64,000 nucleotides of DNA from Candidatus Bathyarchaeota archaeon (GCA_022865885.1 JALHSQ010000086.1:21315-85314), one strand, 5' to 3'. Counted from the first letter of the stretch, positions 53,284-62,055 are shown. The notes: generated by a model from the sequence alone, not told the origin. Numbers and translations are program-made.

Positions 53284-54720
53284 CTAGGGAGTCCCTGAAA
53301 TCTTTGCATGTTTCTTTCTGTAGACTATGACTGCAAGTAGTGTTGTTATCATGAATAGTGGCAGAATAATGAAAGATGGAAACTCTGGAATGATTATGAC
53401 TCCTTTTGTTGAGTGTGTATAGGTGAAGTATAGATGGCTGTAATCTGCATTCGAGCAAGGCAGCAGAATGTATGGAACTTCTGTGCCGTTGACAAGCACG
53501 TGATATGTGCCGTTCATCATGGCTGTTGGGAAGGAGACTCTGCAAAAGCCTGTTGTTCCTTGTTCTTCTGTGACATTGAACTCTATCATTATGACTTCTG
53601 GGTGTTCAATCCAAATAAGGGTAACAAAATTCGAAACCGTTGAGTTAGAAATGACTGTGACGCTGCAACTGTGAGCAACCAAGGGCGGTGTGAAGTAAGT
53701 GACATTGTAGCTTTGAAACATTCCCATCAAAGGATAATGGTCTGTGTTGTTTGCATCAATAATGTATGGTGTATCACCTACTCCGTCGCTTCCAGTCTCA
53801 TTTTGATATGAACTACACTTGACATCAACACCAGTGTAGTTGCTCCAGTAGTTGCCACCAGAAGGATAGCCATCATCCCACAAGCTTGGCGAATCATTGA
53901 CACTAATTTGCTGGGCATTATCCACAAAGCTGTTGTGATAAATCAGGTTGCTCGAAGACGCGTTGAGATAGATCCCACACCATTTGTTTGCCTCTATGTG
54001 GTTTTCCTCTATTCGGTTTTCGCTGGAAGACCAAGCGAGGCTGACGCCATTTCCATCGTTTGTCGTTACATTATTATGGAAGATGCTATTGTTTGAAGAA
54101 AGAGCAAGAAAGATACCGTAATAATTGCTTGCAACAATGTTTTCTGTTATGTCATTTTTCGAAGATTCGTAAAGGCGGATACCATCATAGTTATCTGTCA
54201 AGTTGTTTTCCTCAATCTTGTTGTCTGAAGACCCATATAGAACGATTCCATCATATTCAGTTGCGTTTATGTCGTTTGAGGTTATGTTGTTACTGGAGGA
54301 CTCGTAAAGCCGTATCGCCTCAAAGCTGTTCTCCATCATAATGTTTCTCACGATGGCGCAATTCGCAGAATGATTAAGACTAATTCCGAAGTCAAATTGC
54401 GTGATCACGACGTTTTCGATTGTCACATTGCTTCTGTAGGAGAGTTCAATTCCTGTTCCCGTTCCTATTCCTTGAGTTGCGTGATCATCCCCATCAACCA
54501 CAATGTTGTCTCTCTCCACAACAATGGAATCATAAATGTTGCCAGTAAATGTGTAAGTAATCTTATCAACTGTGACGATTGGTGTTGTTGGTGGGTCTAT
54601 TCTCCCATCAGTACGTATGTAAATGGTTCCGCTTGCTTTTGCCTTCTCAACCCTCGATGCCAAGTTCAATGTACCTATTAGAAGTGCCAAGAGCATTAAC
54701 AGCAAAAGCTTTCTACCCAT
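53284..54720 (-). CDS. Secreted NosD-like right-handed beta-helix protein with PEF-type sorting tail
   Basis: 478 residues. Signal peptide about 1-30. Residues ~75-290 contain repeated beta-helix rungs of about 23 residues with SS-x-N-x-I (SSSNNITSNDINATEYDGIV, SSDNKIEENNLTDNYDGIRL), as in NosD/PbH1 proteins; these often bind or cut polysaccharides. GGNYWSNYTGVDVK is the usual NosD motif. The tail IPEFPSFIILPLFMITTLLA then YRKKH is a PEF-CTERM-like sorting signal, shared with 47129-48229. Confidence 0.88.
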   Translation of the reverse strand: MGRKLLLLMLLALLIGTLNLASRVEKAKASGTIYIRTDGRIDPPTTPIVTVDKITYTFTGNIYDSIVVERDNIVVDGDDHATQGIGTGTGIELSYRSNVTIENVVITQFDFGISLNHSANCAIVRNIMMENSFEAIRLYESSSNNITSNDINATEYDGIVLYGSSDNKIEENNLTDNYDGIRLYESSKNDITENIVASNYYGIFLALSSNNSIFHNNVTTNDGNGVSLAWSSSENRIEENHIEANKWCGIYLNASSSNLIYHNSFVDNAQQISVNDSPSLWDDGYPSGGNYWSNYTGVDVKCSSYQNETGSDGVGDTPYIIDANNTDHYPLMGMFQSYNVTYFTPPLVAHSCSVTVISNSTVSNFVTLIWIEHPEVIMIEFNVTEEQGTTGFCRVSFPTAMMNGTYHVLVNGTEVPYILLPCSNADYSHLYFTYTHSTKGVIIIPEFPSFIILPLFMITTLLAVIVYRKKHAKISGTP

Positions 54721-55233
54721 TTTGCATCATAAATAATGTCTCCACCTTCAGTTCTTATGACTTGTGCTAGTCCGACAATTTAACATCGAAAAACATGTCC
54801 AGCCACTATTTATGTTAAGAACAGCATGTCAAGTGGAGCACGTACGATTAAAAAAGTCTGTCTTCAGAGTTTGAGCTTTGCTTTCTAGTAGTGGACAATC
54901 CAGATATCTGGCTGTAGCAGTGTTTTCAACGGTCCTAGCAATTGGAGAAGAAACACACAAAGCAAATGGAATGCATCTCTCGTGAAGACAGAAAGAGAGA
55001 AGCAAACAAACCCTTGTACCTTGCTAGATATGAATGAATACAATCCTTTTCTTATTAATTGAACATACTACACACACCCACACATGCACAGACACGATAA
55101 CATAACACAATACCAGTTAGCCTAGTCTAGACGAGTGAACCTATCACATAGGGATATAAGAAATGTTAGTCTCATTTGATGACTTGAAGGCAAGAGAATG
55201 AGCGAATTTGACGTGAAGTATCTAGGTCGTCGA
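54721..55233. other. Intergenic region, AC-rich in part
   Basis: No gene seen. TTAACAT (54780-54786) and ATGTTAA (54812-54818) form an inverted pair, and 55060-55110 is rich in CA dinucleotides. The NosD-like gene's promoter must lie near 54721-54760. Confidence 0.3.
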
Positions 55234-55374
55234 TCAATCGAAGTCAGAGGAGATCTCTTGCTTTTTCCTGAGTTTCGCGACCCATTCATCTTCAGTCAGT
55301 TCAGTTCCCCCTTTTACTGTTCTAACTAATTCGTCTGATTCGACTACAAGTTTTCTGCATTCTCGATTTTCCAA
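55234..55374 (-). CDS. Possible 46-residue protein
   Basis: TTG 55374 to TGA 55234. The frame reads ENRECRKLVVESDELVRTVK, GGTELTEDEWVAKLRKK and a short tail. The same frame continues 12 codons upstream (ISPQTFIFV) without a normal start. Composition is protein-like and acidic, like small antitoxin-type proteins, but no family is recognised. Confidence 0.4.
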   Translation of the reverse strand: MENRECRKLVVESDELVRTVKGGTELTEDEWVAKLRKKQEISSDFD

Positions 55375-55429
55375 GACAAAAATGAATGTTTGAGGCGAAA
55401 TCTGCGCGGGTCAATGCTTCTTTGAAATT

Positions 55430-56482
55430 CTACGTTCTAACTCGAAACGCCCAATTCAGGTAAGTCCAAAAATCCCATGAAAGCACCAGGGAAGGCTCTA
55501 CATAACAATGGAGACTGCATTTCTGGCAGTTCTGTGTTTCTTTCCAGTCAAATTCAGAGATTGCGTTTTTGATGCCTGTTTCAAGAATAGAAACGCTGGT
55601 TGCGTATTCATTACCGACATAACAAGGTAGAACCAGGTTTCCCTGTGGATCCACGTTAATTGTCGCCCAGGGTCTGCACCTCCAATTCTTCTCTTTTGCC
55701 ATGACTCTGAAATAATTGATTGAATTCACAAGGGGATATCCTTTTTTCTTCATTTCAACGAGTTTTCTGGCTATCTTTGTAGTCTCGTCGGCGGTAGGTG
55801 CAGACACATTCGCGCTACAATACTCGTGAGCTACGGCCACGGATATTCCTGTATGCAGTTCCTTCGCCAACTTCACTATGTCTTCTATCTCGTGGAGATT
55901 GTCTGTCATTATTGTTGTGTTGATTGTCACGGAAACCTTCTCGTTGGATGCGATTATGCCTTCTATCGCTTTTTTGAAACATCCACTGACTCCTCTGATC
56001 GTGTCGTGAGTTTTTTCTAGACCATCCAACGAAACATAGATGACGCCGTTGATGTACGGTGCTATTTCATCTATTCTGGATTCGAGGAGAGTTCCATTAG
56101 TGATAAGGCTTGTATGCAAAGGCAGAGACCGGGAAAAAGCAAGAATGTTCACCAAGTCATTTCTCAGGAGGGGTTCTCCTCCTTCAAACGCAATCCCACA
56201 AACACCCGAATCATGAATTTGCTTCAGAATTGCTTTTTCCTTCTCTAGACTTAGATCAGTGCTGGATCTTTTCCAGAAGGGACACATCTTGCACCGGAGA
56301 TTGCAATTGTATGTTAGCTTGTGCCCACAAAACAGTGGAGCCCTCACTCCAACGGAGTTTGAGAATAGTCCACGATATAGCCTCAGTCCCAGCCACAAGG
56401 TTTCCAGATAATAACCAGTGTTTTTTTCTTCACTGAAATAGTTGGAGACTCGCCTCATCCTCGAGATCACTTGAACATACAT
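55430..56482 (-). CDS. Radical SAM protein
   Basis: 350 residues. TYNCNLRCKMCPFWKRSS holds the CxxxCxxC cluster motif, FEGGEPLLRNDLVNIL the SAM-binding GGEP, and SLITNGTLL and YVSLDGLEKTHDTIRG the later strands. A C-terminal region with cysteines in LVLPCYVGNEYATSV and CQKCSLHCYVEPS suggests a SPASM-like second cluster. Such proteins modify peptides or small substrates; the product is unknown. Start about ATG 56482. It ends 55 bp upstream of the possible 46-residue gene at 55234-55374. Confidence 0.9.
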   Translation of the reverse strand: MYVQVISRMRRVSNYFSEEKNTGYYLETLWLGLRLYRGLFSNSVGVRAPLFCGHKLTYNCNLRCKMCPFWKRSSTDLSLEKEKAILKQIHDSGVCGIAFEGGEPLLRNDLVNILAFSRSLPLHTSLITNGTLLESRIDEIAPYINGVIYVSLDGLEKTHDTIRGVSGCFKKAIEGIIASNEKVSVTINTTIMTDNLHEIEDIVKLAKELHTGISVAVAHEYCSANVSAPTADETTKIARKLVEMKKKGYPLVNSINYFRVMAKEKNWRCRPWATINVDPQGNLVLPCYVGNEYATSVSILETGIKNAISEFDWKETQNCQKCSLHCYVEPSLVLSWDFWTYLNWAFRVRT

Positions 56483-56711
56483 TTACAAATCCATGCTAAT
56501 AAAAACGAGTTCGTTTCTTGGTACCAAAGCTATTCTTGTTTTCCTTTAGCTCTGGCGTGCATGCCTGTGCCTATATTCGTTTGCGGGTAACTCATGCTTC
56601 TGGCTTTGTCTTGTCTGTGGATCGTGATGTCGATCGATCGCATGCAATAGTACGCTGTACCACGTGCTTCAACTATTTTGGCGAGTCCGAAGTCATAGAG
56701 GCGCGCGCTAA

Positions 56712-56801
56712 ACGGTTGAAGAGGCACAAAAACTTGTGGAGGCAGGCTTTGAATATGTCTGCAGCTTCGAAGATGCCAAACTGTTCAGAAAGCGCAAGTG
56801 A
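56712..56801 (+). pseudogene. C-terminal relic of an archaeal tyrosine integrase
   Basis: In frame to TGA 56799-56801 the sequence reads TVEEAQKLVEAGFEYVCSFE then DAKLFRKRK, the characteristic end of archaeal XerA/SSV-like integrases. The upstream frame has stops and the catalytic core is lost. It lies 30 bp from a tRNA 3'-end fragment, the normal arrangement of an integrase beside its attachment site. Confidence 0.6.
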
Positions 56802-56830
56802 AACAGCCTGAAAAGGTGCTGCTGGTGTTG

Positions 56831-56870
56831 TGGTGGGGCCGCTGGGATTTGAACCCCACGCCAGTGGTGA
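56831..56870 (-). other. tRNA 3'-end fragment (putative attachment site)
   Basis: On the minus strand GGGGTTCAAATCCCAGCGGCC followed by CCACCA would be the T-loop, acceptor 3' strand CGGCCCC, discriminator A and CCA of a tRNA. The T stem has a mismatch and a wobble, and no matching 5' half (CGGCCCC on the plus strand) is found upstream on that strand, so it is a fragment. Such partial tRNAs are left by integrative elements. Confidence 0.5.
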
Positions 56871-56903
56871 AGTCACCCGCAAAACCCCCCTTTTTTTCTT
56901 CCT
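56871..56903 (+). repeat. Short dispersed repeat, copy C (GTCACCCGCAAAA + T-run)
   Basis: AGTCACCCGCAAAACCCCCC followed by a T-run; immediately next to the tRNA fragment. Same core as in copies at 57009, 61800 and 62666. Confidence 0.5.
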
Positions 56904-56960
56904 AAAGTGACTGATGAGCGTTCGTAGTTGGGATAGACATGATGAACTTGACAAGATCCG

Positions 56961-57025
56961 AGCGGGGTTGAGCCAAAACTGGGCGGGGTTGCCCTATTTC
57001 CGCTGACAATGGAGACGTCTCCCGC
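56961..57025 (+). repeat. 65-bp direct repeat, left copy
   Basis: 59 of 65 positions match the copy at 61753-61817 by direct reading. It contains GGGCGGGGTTGCCC (a short hairpin) and the perfect palindrome GGAGACGTCTCC, followed by a pyrimidine-rich tract. The two copies are in the same orientation, 4.8 kb apart, around the polysaccharide genes. Confidence 0.75.
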
Positions 57026-57050
57026 ATTTCCCCTCTTTTCTCAGAAATGA

Positions 57051-57419
57051 CTACAACTTTAGCGCGCACTTAATCTCCTTCGCTGAATGGAACTTCAGTA
57101 TAAATTCCTCCTTTCCGGGTGCACTTTCTCTTCGCCCATAATCATGAATCTTCGGTGCAAATTCCTTCATTACGCCACCTATACTTACTGGCATTATTGA
57201 CTCGAACAGAGACTTGTTCGCATTATGAATTTGGTATGTAACAAAGGATACAATGAATGGGACTAAACCAATCAGGAATACATGTGCTAAAAAGCTCTTC
57301 TTGTTAAATACGTCTTCTAGCACGCTCTCTCTGGCTGGGCCGCAGAGGAACGAGGGAATTGAAAAAACAGTATAGGTGATGCGCGAGGGGTAACTGGGCT
57401 GTAGTTGTGTAGAGCGCAT
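57051..57419 (-). CDS. Possible small membrane protein
   Basis: 122 residues with one hydrophobic stretch (AHVFLIGLVPFIVSFVTYQI, about 45-64) and a basic/amphipathic C-terminus. No family recognised, no clear ribosome site. It could be a chance frame in a relic-rich region; kept because the region is otherwise empty. Confidence 0.3.
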   Translation of the reverse strand: MRSTQLQPSYPSRITYTVFSIPSFLCGPARESVLEDVFNKKSFLAHVFLIGLVPFIVSFVTYQIHNANKSLFESIMPVSIGGVMKEFAPKIHDYGRRESAPGKEEFILKFHSAKEIKCALKL

Positions 57420-57474
57420 CTACAATAATGTTTATTAAGACTCAATATTTAATATTCATGATCGGGGCCTAGAG

Positions 57475-58359
57475 TTGCGCAAGAAAGAACCCAGCATACT
57501 CGTAGTCGGACTCGGACAAATAGGATATCACGACGCCGAGTACATGACCTCACGCGGACTGAATGTCGACGGGTACGACATCGACCCCAAGACAGTGCAG
57601 CGGGCCATTGACCATGGAATAATACGCAAAAAAGCAGAAACCTTCGAGGGATACGACTGCTACGTGATTGCCGTCTCCACCCACAACCCCACAAACATGC
57701 TTCTGCCATCCTTTGATGCACTCTTCCAGACCGTCTACAGATTATCCATTGAGGGCAAGAGAAACGCGCTTGTGACCATCGAAAGCACAGTAAAAAAGGG
57801 AATGAGTAGGAGGGTCGAGGAAATACTAGGACACAGACTCCACGTTGCACACGTTCCCCACAGGTTCTACGCCATGGAAAAAGAGGAACATGGTGTACGC
57901 CAGACAAGAGTGCTGGGTGGCTGCGAAAACTGTTGCAGAAGAAAGGCCTTGCGGTTCTATCAAGAAGTGCTTGATATTCCGGTGCACATTGCAAGATCTA
58001 TCGAGATTGCTGAACTCAGCAAAGTAATCGAAAATTCGTACAGGTTCATGGAGATCGCTTTCGCAGAGGAATTGAAGATGTTCTGTGAGGCATACACGTT
58101 GAATTTTACGGAATTGAGGGACGCTATTAACTCAAAATGGAACGTGAGAATCCTTGAAGCCGATCATGGAATCGGTGGACACTGTTTGCCCAAGGACTCG
58201 CAAATGTACGTTGACCTCACAAAACGAGCACTTGTCTCCAGCATAATTGATGCAGCAAAAATGGTTGATGGTCACTACAAACTGCGTTTGCCGCAAGCAC
58301 CAAGTTTTGGCATGATTCTCCCCTCAAGACTCCTTGAAATCAATGCCACAAGCAATTGA
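57475..58359 (+). CDS. Nucleotide-sugar dehydrogenase family protein, lacking the C-terminal domain
   Basis: 294 residues, TTG start; AATATTTAATATT about 26 bases upstream suggests a leaderless message. N-terminal Rossmann VVGLGQIGYHDAEYMTSRGL and a middle helical domain with AELSKVIENSYRFMEIAFAE. The active cysteine lies in HGIGGHCLPKDSQ. It is like UDP-glucose/UDP-ManNAc dehydrogenases but about 130 residues shorter, missing the C-terminal UDP-binding domain. It oxidises a sugar nucleotide to its uronic acid if active; the missing domain makes this doubtful. First gene of the polysaccharide cassette. Confidence 0.82.
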   Translation: MRKKEPSILVVGLGQIGYHDAEYMTSRGLNVDGYDIDPKTVQRAIDHGIIRKKAETFEGYDCYVIAVSTHNPTNMLLPSFDALFQTVYRLSIEGKRNALVTIESTVKKGMSRRVEEILGHRLHVAHVPHRFYAMEKEEHGVRQTRVLGGCENCCRRKALRFYQEVLDIPVHIARSIEIAELSKVIENSYRFMEIAFAEELKMFCEAYTLNFTELRDAINSKWNVRILEADHGIGGHCLPKDSQMYVDLTKRALVSSIIDAAKMVDGHYKLRLPQAPSFGMILPSRLLEINATSN

Positions 58360-58391
58360 GCAGGATTCCAGTAGGTTTAGGGTGAATTGTT

Positions 58392-59117
58392 TTGAAACTG
58401 AAGCATGCAGCTGCAATCTCAACCACCATGGTAATTGTCTTTGGCATAGCCATAGTATCTCCATTCTTTTTGCGGAATCCAAAGCCAAACCAGAAAGTGA
58501 TGCTGGTTTTCGATGTGCTTGATTATAGCGAGGTTGAAGAATGGTGTTATAATCTGTCCTCTATTCTAGAGTATCAAAACGTTAAGGCAACAGTTTTCAT
58601 CGTCGGCAAAGTGGCTGAAAACAACCCGAAAAGCGTTTCATGCTTTGGTCAGAAAATCGACGTTGGGAGTCTCACCTACACCTATTCGAATCTTACATCA
58701 ATTTCGGATTATTCCCTCCAACTTGAAGAAGTCAGAAAGGGAAAACAAGCTGTCGATAATGCAGGCAACATCTATTCGAGGCTCTTCAAAGCTCCATTCG
58801 GAAGCACAGACGATAACATATATTCACTTTTGAGTCGGTGCGATATCCTGGCAGATTTCTCCTACCAGACTCACTACAACTTGTATTTGAAAGATAAATT
58901 CCTCAGATTTGAAGCGACCTCTTACAACGGCTCCAAGAATTCCGCCAATTTCATCTCATCACTGCCCAAAACGCTGGAACCAATCATAATCGAATTCGAT
59001 GACACGTGTTCGACTGCTTACATTGGAAAATTCATATCAGAGCTTAGGAACAGCGGAGTTGACCTCGTCAATGCGTCTGAAATTGCAGGGAAAAACCTGA
59101 CGTTAAGAGGAGATTGA
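58392..59117 (+). CDS. Polysaccharide deacetylase-like (NodB-fold) protein with lost metal ligands
   Basis: 241 residues. Signal anchor about 8-28. VMLVFDVLDYSEVEEW replaces the 'TFDDG' motif, and the second motif, normally 'iGnHtyTH.nl', reads VGSLTYTYSNLT, so both metal-binding histidines are gone. APFGSTDDNIYSLLSRCD corresponds to motif 3. It is probably an inactive binding protein rather than a deacetylase. Its stop overlaps the glycosyltransferase start by 4 bp. Confidence 0.72.
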   Translation: MKLKHAAAISTTMVIVFGIAIVSPFFLRNPKPNQKVMLVFDVLDYSEVEEWCYNLSSILEYQNVKATVFIVGKVAENNPKSVSCFGQKIDVGSLTYTYSNLTSISDYSLQLEEVRKGKQAVDNAGNIYSRLFKAPFGSTDDNIYSLLSRCDILADFSYQTHYNLYLKDKFLRFEATSYNGSKNSANFISSLPKTLEPIIIEFDDTCSTAYIGKFISELRNSGVDLVNASEIAGKNLTLRGD

Positions 59118-60556
59118 TCGGTTTGACTGTCGAAGTTCCCATGGTCGAAATCGGACATATTGAAAAAAAGACCACCTTCAGACTACACATACCTCGCATA
59201 TCTAAGAGCGGGAGAATCAGCGTCAGCAAGAAAGCATGGGCTTTCAGAGTAACGGTAGTTTCAGCATTGATTTTACTGATGGCTTTCAACCTGAGTCTGA
59301 GTCTTGCCATTGGCGATCCACTCATCATTTATTCCACCTTAATGCCGGCGCACACCGTGACCATTTTTGTTGTCGGATGGTTCTTCTTCAAAAAGAAGTC
59401 TTCATGCGAGACAGACGATGACCTAGTCTCGGTGATAATTCCCGTCTACAATCAAGAAGCCCTAGTAGAAGAGGCGATAGATGCCGTTTTCAGGTCAACC
59501 TATCCCAACCTTGAGGTCGTTGCAGTGAACGATGGCAGCAAAGATCATTCTAGAGAGATTCTTGACTCATTAGCGCATAAGTATCCTTGTCTGCGAGTGA
59601 TTCACAAGCCTAACGGTGGAAAACGCACTGCCGTGGCCACAGGGTTCTATGCCTCCAAAGGGAAATTCATAGTCCTTATCGATTCGGACAGCATTATCGA
59701 CGAAAATGCAATTGAAGAGCTCATGAGAACCTTTTCTGCCAACCCGAAAGTCGGCGGCATGGCGGGCAATGGCAAAGTACTAAACGCGGACAAGAATCTT
59801 CTGACAAAATGTCAGGACGTATGGTACGACTCAGCTTTCAATATCCACAAGGCCATGGAAAGCACGTTTGGGAATGTCCTATGTTGCTCAGGATGTCTTG
59901 CTGCTTACAGACGAGAGGCTATATCCCGATTCATTCCTTTCTGGGCAGAAGCAAACGTTCAAATGAGCGATGACCGAGACTTAACGACCTACGTGACAGC
60001 TTCATCTTGGGCAAAGAAAGAAATGACTCCACTTACGCAACACCTCATGGAGTCCATGGCCAAGTATGATGATTCTGAAGACCGAGGTTTAACCGCTCAA
60101 ACACTCACCACTTGGAAAACGGTTTACGTTCCAACGGCTATAGTGCATACAGAAGTTCCGGAGAAAATGAGACAGTGGATCCGGCAGCAGACAAGATGGA
60201 GAAAGGGCTACCTGAGATCCGGCACTTTCGTAAGCGCTTTTTTCTGGAAAAAGCACCCGCTCATGGCTCTAGTCTTCTACACAGAATTCATGCAATCTCT
60301 TATGTCGCCGCTAATCTTTCTGCTGGTGTACCTCTATGCCCCGCTCTTTTTACACAATTACTTACTTCCGCTTACATATCTACTCGGACAGCTTCTGCTA
60401 GGTTTCGCATCTGGTCTGGACTACCGACTTAGAGATCCTACGGCGAAAAACTGGGTCTACAAGCCTTTGATGAGTCTATTAACTCTAGTGGTGATACCTT
60501 GGCTCCTGTTTCCAGCACTCTGGACTTACAAGAAGAACCACTGGCTCACAAGATGA
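59114..60556 (+). CDS. Processive family-2 glycosyltransferase (hyaluronan/cellulose synthase-like)
   Basis: 480 residues. Two N-terminal helices (about 42-80), then the GT-A domain: SVIIPVYNQEALVEEAIDAV, VAVNDGSKDHS, LIDSDSIIDENAIEELM (DxD), MSDDRDLTTY (catalytic base region) and RQQTRWRKGYLRS (the QxxRW of processive enzymes). Several C-terminal helices follow (from about 380). It would polymerise and export a surface glycan. The start is TTG 59114, or ATG 59141. It is coupled to the upstream gene and 8 bp from the downstream deacetylase. Confidence 0.93.
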   Translation: MIGLTVEVPMVEIGHIEKKTTFRLHIPRISKSGRISVSKKAWAFRVTVVSALILLMAFNLSLSLAIGDPLIIYSTLMPAHTVTIFVVGWFFFKKKSSCETDDDLVSVIIPVYNQEALVEEAIDAVFRSTYPNLEVVAVNDGSKDHSREILDSLAHKYPCLRVIHKPNGGKRTAVATGFYASKGKFIVLIDSDSIIDENAIEELMRTFSANPKVGGMAGNGKVLNADKNLLTKCQDVWYDSAFNIHKAMESTFGNVLCCSGCLAAYRREAISRFIPFWAEANVQMSDDRDLTTYVTASSWAKKEMTPLTQHLMESMAKYDDSEDRGLTAQTLTTWKTVYVPTAIVHTEVPEKMRQWIRQQTRWRKGYLRSGTFVSAFFWKKHPLMALVFYTEFMQSLMSPLIFLLVYLYAPLFLHNYLLPLTYLLGQLLLGFASGLDYRLRDPTAKNWVYKPLMSLLTLVVIPWLLFPALWTYKKNHWLTR

Positions 60557-60563
60557 TTCAATC

Positions 60564-61385
60564 ATGCAGACAAACTTAGGACCAAATTCTCGATCAACTG
60601 TTCTGAAGGACAAAGGAGCAATTCTCATTGCAGCTCTGCTTGTTTTTCTGATCATAATCCCTATTGCCATGATTGGAACCTCAATTGAGAATAGGAATCC
60701 CCCAACCTTGGTCATACGAGTGGATGACATTCAGGACTTCGCTTTTAGAGAAGCCCAGCTCTTTCTCCTCAACAACAGCATCCAGAACCATGTTCCTCTG
60801 AGTCTCGCCGTCATTGCTGGCATGTTCGGAGGAGACAGCGAAATCGTTCAAACAGTCAAACTCGCAGTCAATTCAGGCTCTAAAGTGGCTGTGCATGGCT
60901 GGGAACACGAAGATTTAGCCAAACTTTCGTTCAGAGAACAAATGACGCTTTTGTTTCAAGCCAAGAATCGGATAAGAGAAACCCTTGATGTCATCACAAG
61001 AACACTGGTTCCTCCAATGTTCAGCTTCAATGAGGCCACTTTGGATGCAATGCACGAAGAAGGCTATGACATAATCTCAACGTCCAAAGATCTCCATGAA
61101 CCTGGACTGATTTCAGGAGTGAGAAATCTTCCCGCGACGGTCGAGTTGTCAGATTATTCGAACGGATTGTGGAATGTAAAAAGCTGCGAATCCGTCAAAA
61201 CAGAAATCCTCAGAAGCGTTCAGAAATATGGGTTTGCTGTAATAGTAACTCATCCTCAGGAGTTCATCACGAATGGAAAACTGAATCAAACCACTGTCTT
61301 GTTCTACACAACCCTTCTAGAAAATCTGAATGGGGAATATTCATTCAAGACGCTGGAAAGACTTGGCCAAGATCTAAATGTTTGA
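60564..61385 (+). CDS. Polysaccharide deacetylase (NodB fold), membrane-anchored
   Basis: 273 residues. One membrane helix (about 19-40), then the outer NodB-like domain: LVIRVDDIQDFA with the DD pair, VAVHGWEHEDLAKLS with both metal-binding histidines, a middle VPPMFSFNEATLDAMHEEG and a later IVTHPQEF histidine. The active site thus looks complete, unlike its neighbour at 58392. It would deacetylate the glycan made by the upstream synthase. Last gene of the cassette. Confidence 0.85.
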   Translation: MQTNLGPNSRSTVLKDKGAILIAALLVFLIIIPIAMIGTSIENRNPPTLVIRVDDIQDFAFREAQLFLLNNSIQNHVPLSLAVIAGMFGGDSEIVQTVKLAVNSGSKVAVHGWEHEDLAKLSFREQMTLLFQAKNRIRETLDVITRTLVPPMFSFNEATLDAMHEEGYDIISTSKDLHEPGLISGVRNLPATVELSDYSNGLWNVKSCESVKTEILRSVQKYGFAVIVTHPQEFITNGKLNQTTVLFYTTLLENLNGEYSFKTLERLGQDLNV

Positions 61386-61509
61386 ACTCCGGACCTCCAA
61401 GCGCAACTCTTTTTTCGATCGGTCGTTATGGAAATTCTTGTCACATACCAAATAGACTTGTTTCTCCCAACCTAGCCCTTAATTTGTTCCTGGCTACAGA
61501 GAGCTCGTG

Positions 61510-61710
61510 GCAACGCAGCGTACTCCTAGTCAAGGGATTCTTCGTATATGCAAGCCTAGACAACACTCTATTCTACATACAGATGGAACAAGCACTCTTC
61601 GGAGCAGGAAGCGACGACGATTTCATAGTGAACGTCACCAACGACAAAGAAGAAATAAAGAAGCTACTATCATTTGGCTTTGAATACATCTCCAGAAAGA
61701 CGACATACTC
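61510..61710 (+). pseudogene. Second tyrosine integrase C-terminal relic
   Basis: In an open frame, LLVKGFFVYASLDNTLFYIQ then MEQALFGAGSDDDFIVNVTN and KEEIKKLLSFGFEYIS match the C-terminal third of archaeal tyrosine integrases. The nucleophile tyrosine sits in the position NTLxYIQ. The preceding His/Arg region has decayed (VKGFFVYAS where 'vk..lGHks' is usual). Upstream the frame merges into the deacetylase gene in another frame. It lies directly before the right 65-bp repeat. Confidence 0.6.
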
Positions 61711-61752
61711 TACTTTCGAAAACGCAAATAAGAGTGAGCATGATAGAAAATT

Positions 61753-61817
61753 AGCGGAGTCAAGCCAAAACGGGGCGGGGTTGCCCTATTTCCGCAGACA
61801 ATGGAGACGTCACCCGC
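61753..61817 (+). repeat. 65-bp direct repeat, right copy
   Basis: Same orientation as 56961-57025 with six differences. It is followed by AAAAACCC and a run of seven T. It overlaps the end of the integrase relic frame. Confidence 0.75.
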
Positions 61818-62055
61818 AAAAACCCTTTTTTTACCCTCGATGAAGACCCGATTTAGTCAAACGATACAGCGATGGGCAGTTCCTCCATATCTGAAGATTG
61901 GCAACAGCATGCCTGCATGTATTTGTATGGCTTGAACTGTTGTGTTTGATACTTTAAGTTTTATCTAGTTTGTTTTGGTGTGAATAGAACATGCTTTCAC
62001 AAAACATTAATACACGAAGGCGAGAAACTGATTCTCACTAAAAGGAGAAAGGAAA

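Noticed and set aside
53906..54681. Several plus-strand frames opposite the NosD-like gene
   Set aside because: They are shadows of the repeated beta-helix codons on the minus strand.
56831..56980. A complete tRNA gene (Pro-like 3' end with CCA)
   Set aside because: No complementary acceptor 5' strand, D arm or anticodon arm could be found on the minus strand within 150 bases, and the T stem is imperfect; called a fragment.
61169..61528. 5' part of a 224-codon plus-strand frame as a gene
   Set aside because: It overlaps the deacetylase gene out of frame; only the later part has integrase similarity, and that is a relic.
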